Part shown: in pieces, positions 41,330 through 48,394 of the stretch | Layout: each line of letters starts with the position of its first letter | Numbering within the stretch: the first letter of the stretch is position 1 | The notes under the pieces: model-generated | What the model was told of the DNA's origin: nothing | Databases searched by the model: none | The model's input: the letters and a program-made list of their open reading frames with translations, nothing else | Translations under genes and position numbers: made by a program | Assembly: GCF_008360935.1 (NCBI RefSeq) | Contig: NZ_SRXO01000015.1 | Location: 1-58,801 of the forward strand | Origin: Siccirubricoccus phaeus | GTDB taxonomy: Bacteria > Pseudomonadota > Alphaproteobacteria > Acetobacterales > Acetobacteraceae | Length of the DNA stretch: 58,801 bases | Direction: 5' to 3'

Positions 41330-43390
41330 GGAATCTAGCATAACAATCCGCCCTTCCGCCAATTAAACGATCAATGTGAAAATTTCTAGCCCAATCTCGC
41401 AATATACTGTGCAGTATCTCTATAGAACCAGGAAGTAAATTTACCTCGTCTCTAATAGGTATTACACCGCTCCTACTTTCGGCCAAACCGGCCTCGCCGG
41501 AGCCTTGATGTGCTTGCCGGCGTGCTGGTTCGAAGGCATCCTGCAGAAGATGATTCGTAAGGCGGTCGGGATGGGATTGCTGGACATGTTCCGCAAGGCA
41601 CCGAAGAAAAATGCCATCGACCTTTTGCAGCAAATCTCGAAGCGTGCCGAGGATCTCACCCCTGAGGAGCAGGCAAGAAGCTTTGTTGCAATTCGCCGAA
41701 TCGATGGAGCTCTGAAAAGCCGAGACAGCCGGGTTATTTTTGGCAGAAGAGGCACGGGGAAAACCCATATCCTTTCCTACATGGCCACGGCCGCAACTTC
41801 TCGCGGCGATTTTGCCTGCTTAATCGATCTTCGTACTCTCGGTTCGAACAATTCTATTTATTCCGATTTCAGTTTATCCCCTAGCACTCGTGCCACGACG
41901 CTCATTCGCGATCTACTGTCCTCTATCCACGATAGAATCCTTGAAATTTTTACGGATCCCCAATCTAAGCTAGATGATAGGCGCATCCCAGCGCTACTGG
42001 ACCGCTTACAAGATTGCGTCAGAACTGTAGTCGTGACCGAAACTCAGGAAACCCGCGGCAAGCTTTCGCAAGCAGAAGCGGCAAGACTTCAGACAGGGTT
42101 GGAGGCAAAGGCTTCACTGATCGGCGGTAATGCAAAGGCGTCAATGAATACCGAGATTACGAGCGGAGATTCTGCTGAATGGGAAACCAAGATTACCGGG
42201 AAGCCCAGGCTTTCTGTTAATATGGGGGACGCATACACTATACTTAATAATATATCCTCCGTTTTTCCAGGCAGACTTTTGATACTACTAGATGAATGGA
42301 GTTCCCTTCCTGAAGAGCTACAGCCATATTTGGCCGATTTCATCAGACGGGCCATTTTACCAATTCAGAATATTAGTATGCACATTGCCGCGATTGAATA
42401 TCGCTCTAGATTTCGTACAGATAACGCGAATGATCGGGTGGGCCTAGAATTGGGTTCCGATATCGCTGCTGATATCAATCTTGACGATTATTTTGTATAT
42501 GACGTTAGCCCAGATGTTGCTGTCCAATTTTTTGGGGAGCTACTTTACAAACACCTTGTTGCTTTCGCTGGCGACGCCGGTTTGGCAGAGGATAGCGCCA
42601 AGGCGGTTATAGCTAATATCTTTTCCCAAGATCGCGTATTTGCGGAGCTGGTTCGTGCCTCGGAAGGCGTGGCACGTGACTTCATTAACATATTACAACT
42701 TGCTGCCATGCGGTCTGACGACAGCAAAATCACGATGAACGAGGTTCGCACTGCTGCGAAAGACTGGTTTGAGCGGGACAAGCAACGGAATCTTGACTCA
42801 CGGCAGAATGCGCAGGAGCTTTTGCACTGGATTCGGGACGAAGTCATTGGTGAAAAGAAAGCACGGGCTTTTTTGCTGAACGTTTCAGTATCAAATCAAC
42901 TAATAGATTTTCTTTTTGACGAGCGGGTTCTTCATATAGCTCGCCGCTCCTATTCAGCCAAGGATGACCCCGGAGTACGCTATCGTGTCTGGAAAGTTGA
43001 TTACGGATGCTACGTCGACCTTATTAACACGGTCAACAACCCGACATCTTTTCTCTCCCACGGAATTATTTTCAGCCCTGATGGCGATCTTACGGTTCCT
43101 GATGATGACTACCGGGCGGTTCGTCGAGCAATTCTTGATATTGCGGCATTCGATAAGCGGGCTTCCGAGGCTGGGCAATAATGCCTTGGAATACTAGCGT
43201 ATCGCGCTGGCCGACAGATAATTAAGATCTGATGCAAGCCGTCTACGACCGACCTTGGTTAATGCCGTCCCTCCCCTCCCGTAAGCCGAGCCGGACAGGG
43301 AGCACTTAGCCTCCAATCTTTCGTGTGACTCATTGACAAACGGAATATATTCCTATATCCTTCGCCGTTCCCCACCCCACGGCGCCCCCA
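41330..43390. other. Low-GC genomic island
   Basis: Base composition drops abruptly from ~70-75% GC to roughly half A+T, with codons such as AAT, ATA, TTA and AGA that are rare elsewhere in the window. It returns to GC-rich sequence just before 43390. It holds a single gene and 160-210 bases of flank on each side, including a palindrome ATACTG-TG-CAGTAT (41404-41417) that could be an operator. No att-like direct repeat or integrase was found. Confidence 0.85.
41571..43181 (+). CDS. AAA+ ATPase of ORC/CDC6-like type, horizontally acquired
   Basis: 536 residues from ATG 41571 (or 557 from ATG 41508, which has GGAG five bases upstream). P-loop GRRGTGKTHILSYMA near residue 60, Walker B LLILLDEWSSLP near 240, sensor-like IAAIEYRSRF near 270, and a C-terminal winged-helix-like end with VRYRVWKVDYGCYVDLIN. 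This fits stand-alone ORC/CDC6-type AAA ATPases of bacteria, often scattered among accessory and defence genes. Function unknown. It is the only gene of a low-GC island, so recent transfer is likely. No partner nuclease, toxin or transposition gene is adjacent. Confidence 0.8.
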   Translation: MGLLDMFRKAPKKNAIDLLQQISKRAEDLTPEEQARSFVAIRRIDGALKSRDSRVIFGRRGTGKTHILSYMATAATSRGDFACLIDLRTLGSNNSIYSDFSLSPSTRATTLIRDLLSSIHDRILEIFTDPQSKLDDRRIPALLDRLQDCVRTVVVTETQETRGKLSQAEAARLQTGLEAKASLIGGNAKASMNTEITSGDSAEWETKITGKPRLSVNMGDAYTILNNISSVFPGRLLILLDEWSSLPEELQPYLADFIRRAILPIQNISMHIAAIEYRSRFRTDNANDRVGLELGSDIAADINLDDYFVYDVSPDVAVQFFGELLYKHLVAFAGDAGLAEDSAKAVIANIFSQDRVFAELVRASEGVARDFINILQLAAMRSDDSKITMNEVRTAAKDWFERDKQRNLDSRQNAQELLHWIRDEVIGEKKARAFLLNVSVSNQLIDFLFDERVLHIARRSYSAKDDPGVRYRVWKVDYGCYVDLINTVNNPTSFLSHGIIFSPDGDLTVPDDDYRAVRRAILDIAAFDKRASEAGQ

Positions 43391-43393
43391 CCC

Positions 43394-44086
43394 ATGTCCA
43401 CCCCCCTCCTCCCCACCCCCCTCCCCCTCACCGCCCTCATCCACCGCCTCTCCCTCGACCCCATGCGCTGCCTCACCCCGCCCCACCCCTGGGCGCCGAT
43501 GAGTGATGCCGAATGGAACGCCATCGCCCCCTTCCTCGCCGCCCAGGGCTGCGGCCTTTCCTTCGCCCCCCGCGCCGGCCGCCCGCCCGTGGATACGCGC
43601 GCCCGGCTGGATGCCATCTTCCGCGCCGTCCTGCTGAAGGCCCCGGGCGGCGGCCGCGGCACCTGGCGGCAGCTTCCGCCCGAATTCGGCAAGCCGGATA
43701 CCGTCAGCCGCACCTATCGCCGCTGGGCCCGCGCCAATCTCTGGGCAAGGCTGCTGGTGGAAATCGCCTGCCCCACCTGCCCGCCCATCCTCCGCCGCCT
43801 GGCCTACCGCATCTGCTGCGCCTTCCGCCGGGGCATCCGCCTCATGGGCTTCCGCGCCATCCTGCTCGCCCGCCGGCTGCGCCTGTTCTCCGCCCTGCCC
43901 GCCCCGCCGAATTTCCTGCCGGACCCGGATTTGTCCGAAACCCTCTCCCCCATCCTGCCCGGCCTCATCGCGCGCACCGCCGCCAACCCCGGCTGGCGCG
44001 CCCCGCGCGCCCTGCTCCGCGCGCTGGATGGGCTGATGCGCCTCGCCCGCGGCCGCCGGATCCGCCGCTGGATGGAACCGGCCTGA
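43394..44086 (+). CDS. DUF4096-containing protein (IS5-type transposase N-terminus without a DDE domain)
   Basis: 230 residues. Residues ~36-115 (MSDAEWNAIAPFL, GRPPVDTRARLDAIFRAVLL, GTWRQLPPEFGKPDTVSRTY, RRWARANLW) are the DUF4096 DNA-binding module of IS5-family transposases. The rest (CCAFRRGIRLMGFRAILLAR, then a Pro-rich stretch and RRIRRWMEPA) has no DDE signature and no transposase match I know. No terminal inverted repeats flank it. The start is uncertain (43394, or 43499 at MSDAEW). The stop overlaps an ATG of the next frame (TGATG). Confidence 0.7.
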   Translation: MSTPLLPTPLPLTALIHRLSLDPMRCLTPPHPWAPMSDAEWNAIAPFLAAQGCGLSFAPRAGRPPVDTRARLDAIFRAVLLKAPGGGRGTWRQLPPEFGKPDTVSRTYRRWARANLWARLLVEIACPTCPPILRRLAYRICCAFRRGIRLMGFRAILLARRLRLFSALPAPPNFLPDPDLSETLSPILPGLIARTAANPGWRAPRALLRALDGLMRLARGRRIRRWMEPA

Positions 44087-44148
44087 TGTTGCACCCCGAA
44101 ACCCCGGGTGATTTGGCCGCCGCGCCCGCCCGGGCCTATGCAGGCGCC

Positions 44149-45303
44149 ATGAGCACGCCCCGTCCCATCGCCTTCTTCGACATGAAGGCGCAGCAGGCCC
44201 TGATCCGCGACCAGATCGAGGCCGGTATCGGCCGCATCCTCGACCATGGCCGCTTCATCCAGGGGCCGGAGGTCGATCAGCTCGAAGCCCGGCTCGCCGC
44301 CTTCACCGGCGCTGCCCATGCCGTCGGAATCTCCTCCGGCACGGATGCCATCCAGATCGCCCTGATGGCGGAGGGCATCGGCCCCGGCGATGCCGTCTTC
44401 CTCCCCGCCTTTACCTACACCGCGACGGCGGAGGTCCCGCTCCTCCTCGGCGCCACCCCCGTCTTCGTCGATGTCGATCCGCGCAGCTACAACCTCGACC
44501 TTGCCGATCTCGAGCGCCGCATCGCCCTCGTCGCCCGCGAGGGCCGCCTCCGGCCCCGCGCCGTCATCGCCGTCGATCTCTACGGCCTGCCGGTGGACTG
44601 GCCGGCGCTGAACGCCATTGCGGCGCGCCACGACCTCTTCACCCTGGACGATGCCGCCCAGGCCTTCGGCGGCGCGCTGAACGGCAGGCGCCTCGGCCAA
44701 TGGGCGCATGCCACCGCCTGCAGCTTCTACCCCACCAAGACGCTCGGCTGTTACGGCGATGGCGGCGCCATCCTCACCAATGACGCCGCGCGCGCGGAGC
44801 TCTACCGCTCCCTCCGCACCCATGGCGAGGGCAGGACGCGCTACGAGGTGCTGCGCACCGGCATGAATGGCCGCCTCGATTCCATCCAGGCCGCCATCCT
44901 GCTGGCCAAGCTGCCGCTGCTGGAGCAGGAGCTGCAATCCCGCGCCGCCGCCGCCGCCTGGTATGAGGCGGCGCTCGGCAACCGCGTGCAGACGCCGAAG
45001 GAATATCCCGGCGCCGCCAGCGCCTGGGGCATCTACACCATCCTGCTGCCGGACGAGGCCGCCCGCACCCGCGTGCAGGCGGCGATGCAGGCGGCGGGCA
45101 TCCCCAGCGCCATCTACTACCCGAAGCCGCTGCACCTGCAGCCCGCCTACCGCGAAGCCCATGCCGGCAGCCTGGCCGGCGGCCCGCCCCCTCTGCCGGT
45201 CGCCGAGGATCTCTGCGCCCGCTGCCTTTCCCTGCCCATGCATCCCTACCTGACCCAGCCGGATGTCGCGCGCGTGGCGGAGGCGGTGCTGGCCGGGCTG
45301 TAA
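44149..45303 (+). CDS. DegT/DnrJ/EryC1/StrS aminotransferase (WbpE/WlbC-like)
   Basis: 384 residues. The start IAFFDMKAQQALIRDQIEAG, then ILDHGRFIQGPEVDQLE, is typical of the WbpE/WlbC group that aminates UDP-2-acetamido-3-keto-hexuluronic acid. The PLP Lys lies in SFYPTKTLGCYGDGGAI near 190, the cofactor Asp in TLDDAAQAFGG. ATG 44149 fits the family; ATG 44086 in frame overlaps the upstream stop. It lies outside the 32-40 kb glycan cluster but could serve a related pathway. Confidence 0.92.
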   Translation: MSTPRPIAFFDMKAQQALIRDQIEAGIGRILDHGRFIQGPEVDQLEARLAAFTGAAHAVGISSGTDAIQIALMAEGIGPGDAVFLPAFTYTATAEVPLLLGATPVFVDVDPRSYNLDLADLERRIALVAREGRLRPRAVIAVDLYGLPVDWPALNAIAARHDLFTLDDAAQAFGGALNGRRLGQWAHATACSFYPTKTLGCYGDGGAILTNDAARAELYRSLRTHGEGRTRYEVLRTGMNGRLDSIQAAILLAKLPLLEQELQSRAAAAAWYEAALGNRVQTPKEYPGAASAWGIYTILLPDEAARTRVQAAMQAAGIPSAIYYPKPLHLQPAYREAHAGSLAGGPPPLPVAEDLCARCLSLPMHPYLTQPDVARVAEAVLAGL

Positions 45304-45394
45304 TTCTGTAATTCGTGTAATCTCTGCCTTCTGTGTTGAACCCCACCGGCCGCCCACGCTTCCATGACAGCATCACGTCAAGGAGGCTACAGGC

Positions 45395-46114
45395 ATGCGC
45401 CGGCGCTCCCTGCTTGCCGCGGCCGGCGCCGCGGCCCTGCCCATCCGTCCTGCCCTGGCGCAGGGAGACCCGGTGGATGTGCTGCTGCTGCTGGCCGTGG
45501 ACGTCTCCCGCTCGGTGGATGAGGATGAGGCCAGGCTGCAGCGGGAGGGCTATCGCAACGCCGTCGCCGACCCCACGGTGGTGGAGGCCATTCGCGGCGG
45601 CATGATCGGCGCCATCGGCCTGGCCTATGTGGAATGGGCGGGGGCGGAGTATCAGCGCCTCGTGCTTCCCTGGACCCGCATCGCCAGCCAGCGGGAGGCG
45701 GTGCTCTGGTCGGACCGGCTGTCGGAGGCGCCGCGCGCCTCGCTCTCCTGGACCTCCATCTCCGGCGCGCTGGATTTCTCCCGCACCGTGATGGCGGAGG
45801 CGCCCTTCGATGCGGCGCGCCGCGTCATCGACGTGTCGGGCGACGGGGTGAACAACAGCGGCGGCCCGGTGGAGCTGGCGCGCGACCGGGTGGTGGCGGA
45901 GGGCATCACCATCAACGGCCTGCCCATCGTGAATGACCGCCCGACCTTCGGCCGCATGCCGCCCATTCCGCTGGACGAGTATTTCAAGGAAAGCGTGGTC
46001 GGCGGGCCCGGCGCCTTCGTCATCGTGGCGGAGGATTTCAACAGCTTCGGCAATGCGGTGAAGCGGAAGCTGATCCGGGAGATCGCGGCGCTGGGCGGGC
46101 CGGTGGTCGGGTAG
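45395..46114 (+). CDS. DUF1194 (von Willebrand factor A-like) exported protein
   Basis: 239 residues with a signal peptide having twin Arg (MRRRSLLAAAGAAALPIRPALAQ). The VWA-like body has the MIDAS pattern DVSRSVDEDE near residue 40, TSISGALDFSRTV and RVIDVSGDGVNNSGG. The family is common in alphaproteobacteria with unknown function, probably metal-dependent protein binding in the periplasm. GGAGGCTACAGGC precedes the ATG. It stands alone. Confidence 0.88.
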   Translation: MRRRSLLAAAGAAALPIRPALAQGDPVDVLLLLAVDVSRSVDEDEARLQREGYRNAVADPTVVEAIRGGMIGAIGLAYVEWAGAEYQRLVLPWTRIASQREAVLWSDRLSEAPRASLSWTSISGALDFSRTVMAEAPFDAARRVIDVSGDGVNNSGGPVELARDRVVAEGITINGLPIVNDRPTFGRMPPIPLDEYFKESVVGGPGAFVIVAEDFNSFGNAVKRKLIREIAALGGPVVG

Positions 46115-46121
46115 GGATGGG

Positions 46122-46235
46122 GGGCTTCGTCCCAGGCCCCAGCGGGAGGCCCTGCCTCCTGCACCTCCGCCGGGGGGTGAACCACCCTCCCCGACCCCGG
46201 TGGGGGTTTGCCGGTTGAACCCACGGGCCGGAAAA
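46122..46235 (-). repeat. GC-rich repeat, divergent copy
   Basis: CGCCGGGGGGTGAACCACCC, TCCCCGACCCCGGTGGGGG and GGTTGAACCC in reverse order relative to copy C, hence minus orientation, with more substitutions than the other copies. It separates DUF1194 from DUF3775. Confidence 0.65.
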
Positions 46236-46280
46236 CCCCGGCCGAGCTCCGCGCCTCCCTGGCGGGTGCTTCCTCAGCCC

Positions 46281-46703
46281 CTACCGGTCCACCTCCTCGA
46301 TCGAGAGCCCGAAGGCCGCGACGCCCTCGGCCAGCAGGTCGCCCAGCATCTCCATCCCCAGCAGATAGGTGCCGGCGTCGCTGCCCTCGTTCCGCTCGGC
46401 GGCGAGGCGCACCGCCTCCTCCCACTCCTCCGGCCCGTAATCGCCGCGGCCCACCCAGGCCAGAGCGATCAGCGCCGCCTGCTCATCCTCGTTGAGCTGG
46501 TCGATGAAGTCGTGCAGCGACTCCTCGGTCAGCTCCTCATTCTCCTCGCCGAGCTGGGCGGCCTCGCTGTCATCTTCCTCGGCCAGCTCCTCGGCGCCCG
46601 CCTCCTCCTGCCCCTGCAGCGCGCGGGCCTGGTCCACGATCGTCGCCACCGTTTCCAGGCTGATCCCGAGGTCAACCTCTTCCTCGTCCATGGGCCCTGC
46701 CAT
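46281..46703 (-). CDS. DUF3775 domain protein
   Basis: 140 very acidic residues. LGISLETVATIVDQARALQG near 12 and the end DAGTYLLGMEMLGDLLAEGV match DUF3775; the middle GDYGPEEWEEAVRLAAERN is the conserved core. The family is an alphaproteobacterial conserved protein of unknown function. The linker EEAGAEELAEEDDSEA is low complexity. Start at MAGP (46703) or MDEE (46691). Confidence 0.88.
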   Translation of the reverse strand: MAGPMDEEEVDLGISLETVATIVDQARALQGQEEAGAEELAEEDDSEAAQLGEENEELTEESLHDFIDQLNEDEQAALIALAWVGRGDYGPEEWEEAVRLAAERNEGSDAGTYLLGMEMLGDLLAEGVAAFGLSIEEVDR

Positions 46704-47024
46704 CAGACCGCCACCCTATCCTCTGTGCCTGGGGGTTCCGCAGCCGTCGCGCCGTTTCCGCTCGTCCCCCGGGCCGAACCCGGATCGGCCACTTGGGTTC
46801 CGGGGAATTGCCGGCGCGCACAGGGGTGCCGCTGCTCTCGGCGACGCTAAGCCAAGGCCCTGTGTCATGCAAGCATTCCGCGGCCGCCGCCCCGTTGATA
46901 CCAATGCTTTACATCGCATCGCCAAGGGCTTGCCGCCCACATGGGCTAGCCGGGCCGCGCGGAACCGCCTAGCCTTCTACCGACCTTGCCCGAGGGGCGC
47001 TGGTCTGGGACGGGAAACGACTCA
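46704..47024. other. 321-bp intergenic region between divergent genes
   Basis: Separates DUF3775 (minus) from the molybdenum hydroxylase operon (plus), so it should hold both promoters. No strong palindrome, RNA or gene was found. Confidence 0.5.
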
Positions 47025-47906
47025 ATGACGGAGATCAGATACCTCGCGCCCGGCACGCTTGAGGATGCGGTGGGCGCCTTCGCCGCCGCCCAGGCGGCTG
47101 CGGCGGGCTCGGCACGGATCCTCGCCGGCGGCACCGATCTGCTGGTGCAGATGCGCGCCGGGGTGGTGCGGCCGGGCACCATCATCGACATCAAGAAGAT
47201 CGAGGAAATGACCGCCATCACCGAACAGCCGGATGGCGGCTTCGTGATCGGCGCCGCGGTCAGCGGCGCGACGCTGCATGACCATCCGCGCTTCGGCCAG
47301 GTCTGGCCGGGCGTGCTGGAGGCGATCAACCTCATCGGCTCCAAGCAGGTGCAGGGCCGCGCCTCCCCGGGCGGCAATCTCTGCAACGCCTCGCCGGCCG
47401 GGGACAGCGTGCCGGCGATGATCGCCGCCGGTGCCGTGGTGACGATCCAGGGCCCCAATGGCCGCCGCACCCTGCCGGTGGAGAAGGTGCCGGCCGGCCC
47501 CGGCCGCACCACCCTGCAGCCGGGCGAGATCCTCGTCAGCTTCACGCTGCCGCCGCGGCCGAAGGGCTCGAGCGATGCCTATCTGCGCATGATCCCGCGG
47601 ACGGAGATGGATATCGCCGTGGTCGGCTGCGGCGTCAGCCTCACCCTCGCGGGCGGCACCGTCACCGCCGCCCGGGTCGGGCTCGGCGCCGTCGCGCCGG
47701 TGCCGCTGCTGGTCGAGGATGCCGCGAAGGCCCTTATCGGCTCGAAGCTGGAGGAGAGCGCGCTGGAGGCTGCCGCCGCCGCCTGCCGCGCCGCCTGCAA
47801 CCCCATCAACGACAAGCGCGGCACCATCGCCTACCGCACCAAGGTGGCGGGCGTGCTGCTGAAGCGCGTCACGGCCGTCGCCGCCGAGCGCGCCGGGAGG
47901 AGCTGA
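47025..47906 (+). CDS. Molybdenum hydroxylase FAD-binding subunit (CoxM/CutM type)
   Basis: 293 residues. FAD-binding segments ILAGGTDLLVQMRAG near 40 and GGNLCNASPAGDSVPAMIAA near 117, with the CO-dehydrogenase flavoprotein C-terminal domain after ~185. It passes electrons from the [2Fe-2S] subunit to an acceptor. First gene of an M-S-L operon. ATG 47025 is used; a TTG at 46986 would add 13 residues. Confidence 0.93.
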   Translation: MTEIRYLAPGTLEDAVGAFAAAQAAAAGSARILAGGTDLLVQMRAGVVRPGTIIDIKKIEEMTAITEQPDGGFVIGAAVSGATLHDHPRFGQVWPGVLEAINLIGSKQVQGRASPGGNLCNASPAGDSVPAMIAAGAVVTIQGPNGRRTLPVEKVPAGPGRTTLQPGEILVSFTLPPRPKGSSDAYLRMIPRTEMDIAVVGCGVSLTLAGGTVTAARVGLGAVAPVPLLVEDAAKALIGSKLEESALEAAAAACRAACNPINDKRGTIAYRTKVAGVLLKRVTAVAAERAGRS

Positions 47907-47911
47907 GACTC

Positions 47912-48394
47912 ATGGCCAGGATTCACGTCACGACGACCATCAATGGCGAGCCGATGGAGTTCCTCTGCGAACCGCAGCAGAGCCTGCTCGACGCGCTGCG
48001 CAACAATCTCGGCCTGACCGGCACCAAGGAAGGCTGCGGCACCGGGGATTGCGGCGCCTGCTCCATCACCTTCGACGGCCGCCTCACCTGCTCCTGCCTC
48101 GTCCTCGCGGTCGAGGCCGAGGGGCATGAGATCGGCACGATCGAGGGCATGGCGCAGGGCGAGACGCTGCACCCGCTGCAGCGGAAATTCCTGGAAATGG
48201 CGGCGCTGCAATGCGGCATCTGCACGCCCGGCGTGCTCATCGCCGCCCGCGCCCTGCTGGAGAAGAACCCGGATCCCACCGAGACCGAGGTGCGCTTCGG
48301 CCTAGCCGGCAATCTCTGCCGCTGCACCGGCTATGACAAGATCGTCCGCGCCGTCATGGAAACCGCCGCCGAGATGAGGGAGACCGCGTCATGA
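47912..48394 (+). CDS. Molybdenum hydroxylase [2Fe-2S] subunit (CoxS/CutS type)
   Basis: 160 residues with both [2Fe-2S] sites: plant-type CGTGDCGACSITFDGRLTC (Cys near 43-63) and C-terminal QCGICTPGVLIAA with GNLCRCTGYDKIV (near 103-138). It relays electrons from the molybdenum subunit to the flavoprotein. GGGAGGAG precedes the ATG; ATGA overlap with the large-subunit gene. Confidence 0.96.
   Translation: MARIHVTTTINGEPMEFLCEPQQSLLDALRNNLGLTGTKEGCGTGDCGACSITFDGRLTCSCLVLAVEAEGHEIGTIEGMAQGETLHPLQRKFLEMAALQCGICTPGVLIAARALLEKNPDPTETEVRFGLAGNLCRCTGYDKIVRAVMETAAEMRETAS

Noticed and set aside
41256..41500. Minus-strand coding segment (VIPIRDEVNLLPGSIEIL) at the island edge
   Set aside because: It looks protein-like over ~50 codons but has no family match, runs into a GC-rich repeat at one end and overlaps the ATPase start at the other; too weak to call.
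43394..44086. Complete IS5 insertion sequence
   Set aside because: No DDE domain, no terminal inverted repeats and no target duplication were found.
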